A stretch of DNA of 64,000 nt. It comes from Megamerina dolium (taxonomy: Eukaryota; Arthropoda; Insecta; Diptera; Megamerinidae). Under the pieces are notes generated by a model. The model was not told where the DNA came from. It did not search any database and saw only the letters and a program-made list of their open reading frames with translations. Both the position numbers and the translations under genes were made by a program. Below, in pieces: positions 27,301 through 42,300 of this stretch. The stretch spans positions 88,526,846 to 88,590,845 of the forward strand of contig OY978526.1 of NCBI GenBank assembly GCA_963854835.1. Reading direction: 5' to 3'. How positions within the stretch are numbered: position 1 is the stretch's first letter; every line of letters begins with the position of its first letter.

Positions 27301-30300
27301 CCCGTAGTAACACCTATTAGCAAGAGTTAGTCTTCATTTTATCTTCAGGCTGACATCATTTTCGGTGTTAAATTCCTTGACAACTTCAAAAGAATAGCTG
27401 TCCGCAGCTATTCTTTAGTGGGATCCTAGACGCCGCGTCTCCCTGTTCGCGACAACATATACTTCGTTTTTCCCTCGTTCACCGCCAAACCTACCTTCGC
27501 TGATTCCTTTTCGATCGCAGAAAATGCAGCAGTAACATCTCGCTTACATCGTCCGATGATACCAGTGTCAACAGCATACGCAAGGAGCCGGAGGACACTT
27601 TTGTAGAAAATAGTGCCACTACGATATACACCGGCTTTTCGCAACACTCCTTCCATTACAAAATTTAAAAGTTCGCAGTATAAAGGATCGCCTTGTCTGA
27701 AACCCCGCACGGTATCAAAGGATGCGGAGAGGTTATTTCCTACCTTGACGGAACTACAGAGCCTTATCAGCTTCGAAGGTATACCGAAATCAGACATGGT
27801 GGCATACAGGCAATCGTATCGGGCTACCGAACGCAGCTTTATAATCGACAAAGAGATGATGGGTGTCGATTTGCTTTTCGTGGGTTTTTTGCAGGATTTG
27901 GCGCAGTGTGAAGACGATCTGTAAGTTCTGAAGATCTTATACATAGATGTGATAGATAGTAAAAATTCCTTAGTAATGGATTGATGGATAGTTGTGGATT
28001 GAACTTTTGGGAGAGTAAATTGAAAAATACAGTGATTTTCAAACGCAATTTGCGCTTTTTTTCCTTTTGATTTTTTAAACGTTTCGAACTGCTCTTTTAG
28101 TCTCATTTTTTTTATAGAGTTGTTTATTATTTATAAAGTTCAAATAACAAGAGTTCTATTTTATTCAAAATTTTTTTAAAGTGGTAGTTTCAGGGCAACT
28201 ACTATTTGCATCCTCAATAATTTCAAGACAATCAAATCCTACACAGACGTTTCATTTCATATACATAGTTAATTAAAGTTCCATAATCAGCAATCCTGTG
28301 GGGTGAATTAAAAAAAACAGGAGGACGAGAGACGAATACCAAATAAATAGAATGGGAAATCAAATTGAAGAGACGTTCAATGCGTCTCAATTTTGTTCTT
28401 TTCTTTACTCCATAAACACGTGCAATAAATGGCATCGCCAGAACAGGAAATTGTTTACCATACTTATTATGCATCGTGATCGTTCTCAAGAAGGAACTGC
28501 ATCATTTACATTTGACAGTTTTCTATTTTCCTATTACTATCCATTTTCACCCTGTTTTTTCAAAGGGTTTTCTTCTAGTATGTAATACAGCAGCTCCTAT
28601 TGTTGTTTCTGTTTCGTTTTAGGATTTACTCAAGTATCAAAAAAATGATTATGCACTTGCGCTTCTTATAATCTCTACTTTCATTGAACTAACTCGTACG
28701 AATGGCGTCATTTATTGTTAAATGGGAAGCGTATTCGATTACATATACTATACTGTTTATATGTAAGTGTCTTTTAAGTGAGACGATTAACAATGTACAC
28801 ATTTTCGGTAGCTATGACAGGAAAGGGTTGTATTAAAAATTTTAATTCTTTAAAGGCGTACTTTACATGCGCTCTTATTTCAAAGGCGTATATGCATATA
28901 ATTAAATTAGCTGCCGCCTTTTCTATCAGCTTAAATTTAGTGTGTTATTGTATTAAGGCAAAGTGATTTAAATAGAATTCTAAACACGTGTTTATGCCTT
29001 TATACTTTAGCATTTTTATCAAATTGATTTAATTGAACAAATTTCAACTATTACATGAATCAGATTAGTAAAGATAACTTCCGCTTTTTGATATTTCAAA
29101 TAGATGTACACATACATTACATATTATGTTGTACATACTACATATTATAGTATCGAATTATGATCATTTTCTTAAAATTTTTATCTTATAATCTTCAATG
29201 TGCTATTAAGTGTTTTAGTTGGTGCGGTTTATTTTCGAAAATTGAGAATATTATTGTGAAAAATTGATTATACATTTAATGTTCAAAGTATTGTCCGTCG
29301 CTAGACACTACTTTTTCCCATCTTTCTGACAGCATACGGATTCCGCGAAGGAAGAAGTCAACGCAGTTTTGACGCAATCCATGAAACCACCCGATTCTTG
29401 GCTTCTTCGTAAGAGTGGAAGCGCTATTCTTCCAGGCCATGTGCGATTGATCGGAACAAGTGGTAATCGAAAGGAGCAATGTCTGGACTGTACGACGGGT
29501 GGGGTAGGACTTTCCATTTGATCGCTTCTAAGTACGTTTTAACTGGCGCCGCAACATGTTGCCGAGCATTATCATGTTGCAAAATAACTTTGTCGTATCT
29601 ATCTGTATATTGCAGCCGTTTTTCTCGCAATGTTCGACTGAAACGCATCAATCGTCGTCGGTGCAGGTCCCTTTGATCGTCCGGCCCAGTTTCAATAGCT
29701 CATAATACACCACACCCAGCTGGTCCCACCAAATAGTACACAGCAAAGTTCTTATCGACATGAATATTCGGCTTGGCCGTCGGTGATGAAACATGGCCGC
29801 GGTATCCATACGTTACCCGATATTTGGGATTATCGTAATGGACCCACTCTTTATCGTCAGTCACAGTTCGAAGCAAAAACCCCTTTCTTTTTTGTGAAAA
29901 AACGGCGTTCGACGTCTCTTGGCTTCAATTCATACATATTCAAATTTCCTATCTTTCGGATAATTCCCATTTGAACGACAGGAAATGGTTGGCTGAATGA
30001 CTCCAAGTATTTTTGCGAATTCATTTTGCGTTTGTGATGGATCTTCATTGAGCCTTGCCTCCAATTCTTCATCCTCAAACTTTGTTTGCGCTCCGGGTCG
30101 TTCTCAGATCTATCAGAGGGCAAACTTCGGCCAAGAAAGTCCGTTGTGATACCACGCGGACATTCTACTACGCTACCTCGGTAAACTATCTGGATTTATT
30201 TACAAATTTCAAAAGATTACTTATTGCAACCTCTGTAAGCAGGGCTAGGTCCTCAAAGTAGTAATTATCTAGACATAATTTTCGTATTGTGCATAGTGCA

Positions 30301-33300
30301 GGGCAATTGCATAAGAGATGCGTGACTTTTTCGAGCTCTTCATGGTCCCTGCAGCTTCTACAGAAGTCATCCGTGAGGTGGCCCAAAGCCATCCTACCAG
30401 CGAGAGGTCCTATGAAGCAGTGGCTCGTGACCACTCCTACAACGGTTGATGTGTCTTTCTTGCTAAGGTCAATAAAAATTTGAGATCGTTTCTTACTGTG
30501 TTGGGCTACAGCAATTTATCTGTTCTACAGATGGAAGATTCCGTCCATCTACTTTGTATTGCAGAGAAGATAGTTTCTTGTAATTTCAGTTTTCAAAACG
30601 TTGGATTTCCAACATTTTTCCCAAAAATTTGGTGTTAAGATGTCGACATAGGCGACACTTCGTCTTGCTATCTCAAAACTAGAATCGTTACCCATTTGAG
30701 TTCTCGTAATGAGTTCTGACATTCGTCCGTGATAATAATTTTTGCTTTCGAAATGAATTTTGACGAATTCGTTTCTGCACATTTGTATCGATTTAAGCAA
30801 AATAAAATAGATTTCAAGTGTCAATTTAGTTCAGTGGTTCGTGCCTTGGCCTTCTGATTTGTAGGTTTTGGTTCAATCCCTGACTGTGACAACTTTAGTA
30901 TTTTTCTTTTGAACAGCGCCCACCTGTCGGCAAGAATTTGTCAATTCTTTCGGTAGCAACACTTTACCATGAAAAGCTTCTGTGAAGAAGCTCTGTGAAG
31001 AAGCTCTGTGACAAAGCTCAGAAAAAGTGATGTCACAATAGTTCTGCCGTCCGGAACAGTCTAATATTAGTAGTTCTCTTCTAATACAGTCCAATACTTT
31101 GTGATATCACAAAGGGCCTTTCTGTCTTAGTTGTGTCTTCTCATAGGACAGCCACAATAATCTAACCAATAACATATAACACAAGAGCGAAATGAACAGT
31201 TAAAACACTGGTTTGAAGCTGGTGGAAGTGCACCAAAGAAGGCAAGTAGGCAGTTCCATTAGCAGGAAAGGTTATGGTAATCGGGTTTTGGGGTTGCTGA
31301 GACTTTTTATTAGTCGATCAATTGGGAATACTAATTTAAAACCCTCTCGATCAATTTGATGGAAAAATTCAACAAAAGAGCGTACGAAACGCCCGCAGAA
31401 CTTCAGAAATCATACTTTAATGAGGTTATTGAATTATTCGAGAAATGTTGAAATAAGTGTATTGAAGTTCTAGCAGATTATATTGAAAAACAAGACATAT
31501 ATCAGCCTGAAATTAATAGTCTTTCATTGTCGAACTCATATACTTTTCAGACTACCCTCGATGTAATTTGTAATCTAAGTTCCTCTTCCGTCAATCAAAG
31601 TAATATATACGAAGAGTTCGTATGGCTAACAAAATTATAATTGAAAATGTGAAAATCTACAAATGCGTAAAACGATTATGAAATTGAATCATCATAATTA
31701 TAAATTATATTGTCATCTAGTTAAGAATTTGATTGTTAGTGATAACATTTGAAAAGAGTGCTTATCGAAATTAATGCAGTCAAAAAAGTGCTGCTGTTGA
31801 GCTTCCTCAAATTCAAGTTGAATTATAAAAAAAAACAGTAAGTAGAAGGTACTTGCTATAAAAATGCAAGATAAGCACACACACTTTAAAACTCTTGAAT
31901 CGTGAGTATTTTCAAGTAGCTAAATATATTTGCAATAGAACAAGTGCTCGCCTATCAACTCTTCGCTACATATTTGGGTACATAGACATGTGTATACCTA
32001 GAAAATGGATCAATGGTAAGTGGGTAGAAGCACAGCATGAGGAGAAGGTTAAAACATAGTATGAAGTACTGATTAAAATGGCTAAAATTAATGGCTAATG
32101 CCAATTAATGTGACAATATGGTTGTAATGATAACATTTAATTGCAGTCATATATATTTTGGAATTTTAATCGGCTGGGTCTGTACTGTACTATCAATGGA
32201 TTTTAAACTAGTTCAAATATAGTATTACCATGTGCTCTGAGATACAGTAAATATTAGTAGTCTATGAGCAGTAGCCGTAGTTATACCCAAAATGAAATTG
32301 ATAATATCGATTGGAATAGGTCTGTTGGTAGCAACATGTGCTCCACTACTTGTGGATGGAACGGATACGTCAATCTTTCAGCGTACATTCAAAACTTTGC
32401 ACGGTGAACCACCACCACCACCGACTCCACCAGGTAGAAATCGTGCCATCGTGAATACATTATGGATCGATCAGAAATTAGACCACTTCAATGATTCAGA
32501 CGATCGTACATGGAAGATGGTAGGATGGAAGGATCCAAAAATCCCCCAAAAAAAAAAACATCTCAATAAAAATATATTTATATTATTTCAGCGTTACATG
32601 TCCAATAGTGAGTTTTTTAAAGAAAATGGACCAATCTTCATTTTTGTGGGCGGTGAATGGGCAATCGCAACTGGTTATTTAACAAGTGGTCATATGTACG
32701 ATATGGCTAAAGAGCATAATGGTTATTTATACTATACAGAGCATCGTTATTATGGCGAAAGCAAACCAACAAGGTGTGCTATTATGAATTATTCAAAAGA
32801 AATAATTTGGTTACATATTTTTCTTTACTTTTCTTGCATAGTGATCTTACCAATGATAATATGAAATATTTGCATGTACGCCAGGCTCTAGCCGATTTGG
32901 CTCATTTCATACGTACTATGAAATCGAGCACAGCTGGACTGAAAAATTCCAAAGCCATTCTGGTTGGCGGTTCATATTCTGCTACAATGGTAACATGGTT
33001 TAAACGATTATATCCAGATTTGGCAACTGGTTGTTGGGCTTCGAGTGCACCACTCTTCGCTAAAGTTAATTTTATTGGTAAGTGAGCTATGAGCTGTCTG
33101 TCGTATTGCAAGTCAATCATCCAATTTATCATTTTGTTCATTGTAGAATACAAAGAGGTAACTGGTCAGTCGATACAATTGGTTGGTGGAAAATCATGCC
33201 ATGATCGTATACAGAATGGTATTGCCGAATTGGAATCAATGTTCGCCAATAGACGTGGTGCTGAAGTAAAAGCTTTGCTAAAACTTTGCAACAATTTCGA

Positions 33301-36300
33301 TGAATCGAGCGATTTGGATATTTGGACCCTGTTCAGTGAGATTTCGGATATTTTTGCTGGCGTTGTCCAGACACATAGGTACCTTAAAATATTGCGGAAT
33401 TTACAAATGCGACTATTTTCCAATGTAACTCTTTTTCCACAGTGATGGATCGATTCAAAGTGTTTGTAAGAAGATTATGCAAGGCGAAGATGATGTTGCT
33501 GGCGTAGCTAACTATCTATTGAGCGTATTTGGTTCGAGATATTGTAATGATGTCTCATACAAGTCAGCTGTAGCAGCAATTACAGATTCAGCTTTTACGG
33601 AAAATATGAGTGAGTCTTTGCAAAATTATGCTATCAAACGACTATATTCAATTCAATTCATTAGTGCGTCCATGGATGTATCAGACATGTAATGAGTATG
33701 GTTGGTATCAAACTTCTGGTTCACCAAATCAACCGTTTGGTACACAATTCCCTGTTACATTATACACGACATTGTGTAGTGATGCTTATGGTCCGGCATT
33801 TACCAATGAATTTATACATGAGCGGGCAAAAAGTACAAACGAATTCTTTGGCGGTTTACAACCAAATGTTGAAAATGTCTATATAACACATGGTCAATTG
33901 GATCCATGGCGTGCAATGGGCATACAAAATGACTCACAAGCTACCATAATACCATGTAAGTTATAATCCTCTCAGTTATGATTTCCTCAGGCGGCAAATG
34001 TGAATAAAAATCAATTAAAATTTCTTTCTTTTTTTTTTAATATACCATCCAAAGTACATGCTCATTGTAAGGATTTCGGTTCGATAAGTGATAGTGATAC
34101 ACCGGAAATGCGTGCTTCTAAGTTAAAAATTGCCGAATTAGTACGTCAATGGGTTGCCACCAATAAAGAAGAAGAAGAAAACAAAGACCAAGAAGACGAG
34201 CAATATGGTGACATTGATGACGATGTTGTAGATGAAGATTATAATGAACAAACCCAAAATATTTTCGAACAAGCAAAGAAATTATGGAAAAAATTGCGTA
34301 ATTAAAAAAAAAAACCCCAATTCATATACAATTATTTGTGGTAAATACAAGCATGATTGTAATAAATTAATAAATTATTATTTCACTGATATTTTAAGTT
34401 TAAAAGTATTATAATTTATTGTTACCTTCACCGTCAAGTAATATCATCAGATATGAACAACATATGTTATACTATAAATGTGATTAGATACAAGTCACGA
34501 TAATTATATACTCTGCAAGTGTCCTATGTGAGGTAGAGTATGACCTATTCCATTGTCATCAAATCTGACATTTTCTTTGGAAAGTTTGATCTTTTTTAGC
34601 ATAAACTTACTTAGAGCGTGTTGATGTACAAGCGTTATTGTTTACAGTGACTTGAAAAATTCATCTCGTTCAAAAAATGGATTCAACTCGTGAACATTTT
34701 GAAGCTATGATTTTTTTACGATTTTCGAAGTGAATTATCTCAACGACAGTGCTTCGATCTTCTTCATACGACATTTGGCGATGAAGCACCAACCTTTCAG
34801 ACAATTTATAACTGGTTTAACGAATTCAAGCGTTGTCGTCATTCGCTCCAGGACAACTTTCGTGAAGGTCGTCCAAAATCGGTCATTGTGCCACAAAACC
34901 ATCGATGCTATGAGTGAAATAATAATGAAAGATCGTCATGTCACATACACCGTGATATAGAGGCATTCTTGGGCATTAGTTACACCGCCGTGCATTCGTT
35001 ATTGCATGAACACTTAGCTGTCAGAAAGATTTGTTCCCGTTGGATCCCGCATAATTTCACAATCGCTCTAAAAAAGGCCTCGTGTCGGATAACGGAAAGA
35101 AATTATGAAAAAACTCAATCGCGGTGCTTCGAAAGACGTTTATAAGATCGTGATAGGTAACGAAAATCATGGATATATGCGTATGAGCCCAAAACAAAAC
35201 ATCAATCAACCGTGTGGGTCTTGCAAGACGATCCAAATCCAACAAAAACCATATTTTGGAGGTGTCTCAGTCGCAGTGGCAAAAGTGCTTCGACAATTAG
35301 TTTGAGCGCATGCAAAAGTGAATAAACCTTAATGGAAAATACTTTGAAAAATAATAAAATCATTTTTGTTAATAACTAAATGCATTTTCATACTTTTTAA
35401 AGAAATTTAAAAGGCAACCTTCGAAACCGGGTTTAGAAAATTACTAACAATATTAAATTAAACTCCAAATATTTTTATTTACCCAAGAGCCATTTGGCAG
35501 GTCATCTCAGAAAAATCAGAAATCGATTGGAAAATGGCTGAGTTATTGGTTGTTAAATGACACAATTGATTGATAACGATTTTTTTCATTAAATTTTTTT
35601 GTCATTTTCGAAACCTGGTTTCGGGTCTGGAAAATATATCTACAACCTCTACGAGGTCTCTTGAAAAGTATACTCAATTCTCATTACCGTAATATTATAG
35701 AATATGTAAGTAAAAGTAATGTGTAGATAATGTAATTGTCTAAACGATTGAAATAGTTTTACTTTCAAAGCTGTTTAGAAAGTTATGAAATTTAATATCT
35801 CAGAAAAAATTCCAATTGTCACCATATCGAAGCTAAAGCTCAAGAGCTGATAGACTAGACCAGTTACGGGGCCACAAACGATGGTCACACTGCCCTACTT
35901 TTTTTTAATCAAAACCAAAAATACTTTCAAGAATCTTTGGAGTGAGAGGAAGGAGTTAATAAAAAAAACAAGGTTTGATACCATTTTGGTTCCGTGTTGG
36001 AAATAAATATAATTTGATGTAGTTATAATTAAAATGTGAATTAAGATAGGCAAAAATAATATAAAAAATGTTCAGTAATAGCAGAAGATATGCTACATGC
36101 TTGATTTATACGAAAAATAACACAATTCATAAAAGGGAAAAATATCAATTTGGTCTTCAAATTAATTTTACAAATATTTTTTTTTTATAAATTTTCAGCA
36201 TTTTATAATGAAAATAACAATTTAGCTAAAAATTTGGTGTGGACAGTGGACGTGTCTGCCGATTGATTTTGTCCAAATTCATACAAATTATTATCGTTTT

Positions 36301-39300
36301 AAATTAAAAAGCATATTTGCTGAATTCTATGTGTTCATGGATGAAATTATTTATGAAATTTTGAAATTCCGAACATTTGTCCTGAATTACAAAGAGTTGC
36401 TGCCGCACTCAGAATCATTATCGATTATTTAAATCGTCCCTTAGTGAAGATTTGAAAAATTCACTCTCAGAGTCAATTAATGATTCGTTAGTGCCCCTTA
36501 ATGACTTAAGTACGGGAAAATTTTTACTTAACTTTTTAATGATCGATTTTCACATTTTTTGCTTGTTTTATTTTCTATTAAATTTACGTTACCATAATGG
36601 GGTGGTCCTTAAATGCAGGAAGACATTATTTTGCATCAGGTTTCTTAAATCTCACCGCCTAAATCGGCAATGCCACGATGTAAAAAACATCACACATAAA
36701 TTTTGGTTCCGATTAGAGACACTTAAAGAATCTGATATTTGACCACTGGGCGACAAGCCTTAACTGTCTCCAATTGGGACAAAAATTTATGTGATATCTT
36801 TAACCATGACATTACAAATTGAGGTGTGAGACTGAAAAAAAAGGACCATCCCAATGTATACAAGCGATTCTGAAGGCAAAACAAATTATTTTTTTCCGAA
36901 GGAAAAATATAAAATATTTCAAATATTTCATTTCACATTGATAGGGCCGTAACCGGGGGGACATATTTAAGACTTTGAATATCACTCTGAGATGTATCGT
37001 TACTGATTTACTGAGTTTAACGATCATTAGTTATGTGTTCGTTAGGAAAAAATTTAATGAACGTTTCTGCGTTCGGCAGTTAGATGCATTTTTACTCGAA
37101 ATAAATTCGAAAATTCGAATTTCAACATTTCAATAAGATGCATTCATTCGACAATGCTTGGGAAATATTTTTCGAAGCTTTAGTACAACACTGAAATGGG
37201 CACCAAAGCTCATGTTCTGATCCTTTAGAGCGAGATGGGGTTTTGCGAAGCTCGATCTCACCTGATGATAGGTTAGGTTAGGTTAGCGGCTACCCTCTCT
37301 CTGAGAGGACACACTTAAACCAGAAAGGCCCATTGTGATACCACCGAGCTTCTTTTCCAAAACTGTTGTGCGTGTTAAATTTGGACAGCATTAGAAGGGA
37401 TCTACTTATATTAGCCGCTTCCGAATGGCAGAACTCTTGTGACATCACTTTAACTTAGTTTTATCACAGAGCTCTTTTAAGCAGCATTTTTGGCCACAAA
37501 AATTGCCAATTCTTGCCGGCAGATGGGTACCGTTCGAAAGAAAAATCTTTTCGATATTACATTTTATTATGTTTCAGCTGGGGATTGAACCCACGACATA
37601 CAGATCAGAAGGCCAACGGACGAATCTCTGAGCTACGGCACGCACTGCACCTAATGATAGTTATCAATACCTCCCATAATAAGAGATACTCAACAAAAAG
37701 CTTCTGAAAGTGATGCTCAAAATGATTTTCCGCTCTGCATTGATTTATATAAAAATTGCTTCCCTAAAATTAATCAGTAAAAGAACCCTGTTGGCATATT
37801 TAAAAGAAACCAATGGTTAAACAAAATAGCTGACGACACATTATCTAAAAAAAACGAAAATGTAAAACGCTAAACTTTAAGCAAATGTATAACAGTAAAA
37901 AGTAGTTAAATACCTTTAAAATGCTCCAGTTAATGATCAACAAAAATAAAACTGAGAAATTCACCCAAAAATGCATGAGGTGTAAGAGTGAGCACAAAAA
38001 TCAAAATTATCATTAAATAGTTGTAGTATGAACACAAAATACTGGTACATATCGTATGTACTGGTCGCATGTATTTACTATAATATATATAAAAAAAAGA
38101 TATATATAAAATAACACAACACAATTGATCCAAATTCATGAACATGTCAAGCATTTTAATATAAAATAAACCTCATTCCAATTATTGAATTGAATTAAGT
38201 GTAGTACGTAAATATGTGGTAATGGCGATGGCGATGGCGGTGCACAAAGCAACCCAACGAGTATTAAAACGTTAAGCAAAATATACATAAAGGTAATTGA
38301 TACATTTTAGAAAAATATCATAAATCTTACTACAAGTACAAAATAGTATGCGAACGCAATGAAACGCATTTTAATGAAGTCGTTTTGAATCATGCAATCC
38401 AGTTGAATACTCGAACATGTAAGACTCATACATACCGTAATATGTACAAGTATGTGTCGAACTTGTAGGTATTTCCTGAGGAAATCCAAAGTAGCATTTT
38501 ATAGCATAAAGTTTCCAAAATTATCTAGTCTTTTTGTAAGATTTAAGACATAAGAATTGATTATTCCTAACTCGTGTTTTTAATCGTGTTCTGATTATTC
38601 TATATCACTTCTCTGTTGGAAGTGAAAATGAATGTATACATTTAATACAAATATTATTGTATTTACAATGGTGAATTCTTAAATAAATGCTTCAATCAAG
38701 CATTCTTTAAATGAAATATTTTCCTTGTGAAACATGACAAATTCTCGTGAACTTGCATATGTATCGTGTATAAGTCTATTGATTTGTAATTTATGAGCTC
38801 AATCAATACATACAAATTAACATTGGCATGGTGATGGAGAAGTGACGAATTTCTAATTTAAAAATTATTTTATGTCTTTTTTCTTTTTTGTTCATTAAGT
38901 TCATTATTTGAAGCTGTTAGCTATTGAAAGATTTTCAAAAATTTCAGGGTCAGACTAACATTTACTTGTTAATTCCTTAAATTCCTTCAGTTTGCAATAT
39001 TCTTTATACTGTGAAATAAATCTGCATTCTTAAAACATGTTCGATTAAATCAATTTTGTATGGGAAAATCTCACAATGACGCAAACATTTTATCTGTATA
39101 TAAATAATAAAGGGTTTCGAAAAAAGTTCAGTTATAAATTTGATCGAAAAATGAAACACATTTTTCTTATATTTGAAGCGAGGTTTATTAAACCAAATAT
39201 GTGCCGTTTTGATAAATACGCTTTTGCAATTTTTGGCCATTATTCCATTTGTGTAGAACGTCTGGGTTTTCGAAGCGAAAAACTGATACAAGTGGGGTTT

Positions 39301-42300
39301 GCAGGCCTCTACGGAATTTAAATTTACACCATTAGGTGAGTTCTGCAGAGATCGAGACAAATGATAATCTGAAGGTGCCAGGTTTAAGCTATATGATGGA
39401 TGCATCAAAACTTCTCAGCTAAGCTCACTCAGTTTTTGCCGGGTCGTAAAAGATGTGTGTGATCTGGCGTTGTCATGATGGAGCACATCACATTTTTGTT
39501 TATCAATTCTCGCAGTTTTAATTGAATTGCTTGCTTCAATCGTTTGACCGGGTTGCAGAAGCTCATAATAAACAATTCCCTTCCAATCCCACCAGACACA
39601 CAGCATTGCCATTCCTGGTGTCAATACTGGCTTTGCCACCGTTTGTGGAGCTTGATCCATCGCTTCGTCCATGATCTTTTTAGCACATTATTGATGTACA
39701 TGATCCACTTTTCATCGTCCGTAATCATTCGCTTCAGAAATTGTTCAATTTCATGCCGTTTTAGTAGTGAACCGCAAATGGAAATTGTAAATTCATGTGG
39801 CACCCAAACATCGAGCTTCTTTGTGTATCCAGCATACTTCAAATGGTCGATAACTATTTGGTGATGTATGCTTAGTTCCCTAGCAATGTCCCCGCTGGTT
39901 ATGTGCCGGTCTTGCTCAATTTTTTCCATGATTTCATCGACTTTTTCAGTGATTAGTGGATCAGAACTATCAAAATTATATGATCGAAAACGAGAAAACC
40001 ACTTCGCTGATGGCTTTCTAGTTACAGCATCGCATCCGTAAACTTCACAAATTTTTTCAGCAGCCTGCGACGTATTTTTACCTTTTCTATAATAGAAAAG
40101 CAAAATATGACGATAATATTCCGAATTTTCATTCATTTTTAAACGTAGATAACTTTTCACAGAATAATACCATTTTATTAATGTCTTCGAACAAAATAAC
40201 CTTTCAAATAAGTTATAGTAAAACCCGATGCAATCAATATTATCAGAGATGTTACATTTTAGAGCCATGTACCGAGAATTTGTTACCAAACTTTTTCTAA
40301 CACGCAATATATTTTATGGCTTTTATTTTGTTAAACGAGAAGTAAATAGAAGACAAGAAATTCTCATGTGGATTTAGCCGTACTCACTGCAATACAATAT
40401 TCTATAAATTAGTGACACTTAAGTTTACCAATGTTTTGTAGGTTTTTAATATAAATTGTTCAGGTTTTTAAAATTTTCAAAATACGTACATTAGAGCGAT
40501 TGTTATATGGCAGTGAACATCGCGTTTAATGCTAACATTTCGAATCACGCCTGATTAAAGAATAACAATTGTCTGGTGCATTTGCTGAAAACTTATTGTT
40601 GACTACACTCTGCATACACACCATCCATTTACCTTCTCAAAATTAGACATTGCTTATAAATCACATAACATATTACATTAAATGGTTGCAATTACAAATA
40701 TCCTAATAGAAAACTTTGTAAACATGAAGGTCAAATTTATTGTGATGATCAAGTCGCTTCAAGAATAAATCACAACAAATATCGTATACAGTACATACAT
40801 CGAATAAAGGAAATGCCAAAATGATTTAGAACAAGTAAGAAAATGTTCACACAGTAGAAGGATCTCACATATGGAGACAATAAATAAAAATATGTATAAA
40901 TATATGTAAGGTAATATTGGTTCAAAATGAACACAAAGAGCTGCAAAGGTACGAGGGCGGTCCCAGAACTACCCGACCTGACATATAGATGGCGGCAGTA
41001 GTTTGAAAAAAAAATTACTTTGGTGAAAAGTGGTAACCTTATGAAACATATGTTTTAAGTTTAAAGGCGCCACGTTGTTTAGTATGTTTTTTGGAGCCAT
41101 CGAAAGTTAACGACCTCAGTGAATTTGTAAACATGGAAAAAATTGGTCACCATTATGTAATTCAATACTTTCATTTGAAAGCTCTCAGTACAACGATTAT
41201 TAAAGCCGAACTAGATTCTACTCTGGGGGAGTCTGCTCCTTCATTTACGACCATAAAATATTGGGTGGCCGAGTTTAAACGAGGTCGTATGAGCTGCCAA
41301 GACGAACACCGTAGTGGTCAACCAATTGAGATGGCCACGCCAGAAACGGTTAAGAAAATCCACAAAATGGTATGGGATGATCGCCGGCTGAAGGTGCGGA
41401 AGCTAGGTGAAATTACAGGCATTTCAAAAAAAGCTATACATCGTATATTGACCGAAAATTTGGAGATGAAAAAGCTGTGTGCAAAATGGATGCCGCGTTT
41501 GCTGACAATAGAACAAAAACAACGTCGTGAAGATGTTTCTATAGAGTGTTTGGCGATTTTTCACAGTAATAAAGCCGTTTTTGTGTCGATTTGTAACCAT
41601 ACACGAGACATAGGTCCACCACTTCACACCTGAGACAAAGGAGCAGTCAAACAGTGGACTGAAAGGGGAGAATCATGTCGAAAGAAGGCGAAGACAGTTC
41701 CATCTGCATACAAGGCTATGGCGTCTGTTTTTTGGGATGCACGTGGGATAATTTTTATTGATTATCTTCAAAAATGAAAAAGCAATCAACGGCGAGTATT
41801 ATGCTAATTTATTGTAGCGTTTAAGTGATGAAATTTAGGAAAACAGGCCGTCGAAAAGGAAAGTGTTGTTTCATCAAGACAAGTTCACACGTCCGCTATT
41901 GCGATGGCTTCAATCAATGAGCTAAATCTCGAATTGCTTCAGCACGCATCTTCTTTGCCAGATTTAGCTCTTTCGGATTATTTTCTATTTCCAAATTTGA
42001 AAAAAGGGCTTGATGGTAGAAGATTTGCCAACAATGAAGAGGTGGAGTTTGCGGTAGATGGCTATTTTAATGAGCTATACAGTTCATACTATAAACAGGG
42101 TATCGAAGCTATAGAATATCGCTGGGAAAAGAGCTAAAAGGAGATTATGTTGAGAAATAAAGAAAAATGTTCACCAAATTTGTTGTTTTCTTTGTTAGGT
42201 CGGGTAGTTCTGGGATTGCCCTCGTATATATGTAGGTAAAGGGTGAACAAAAGGACCCCAAAAGAGCTCTTATCTTTAGAACGGTTCAAAGTCATCGTGA

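Noticed and set aside
27613..27924. 103-residue plus-strand frame
   Set aside because: Antisense shadow of the LINE reverse transcriptase on the minus strand.
30815..30880. tRNA-like A and B boxes that could be called as tRNA genes (also at 18000, 24840, 37620, 44560 and 61660)
   Set aside because: The heads sit at the ends of full SINE copies, the acceptor stems do not pair, and target duplications flank some copies. These are SINE promoters, not functional tRNA genes.
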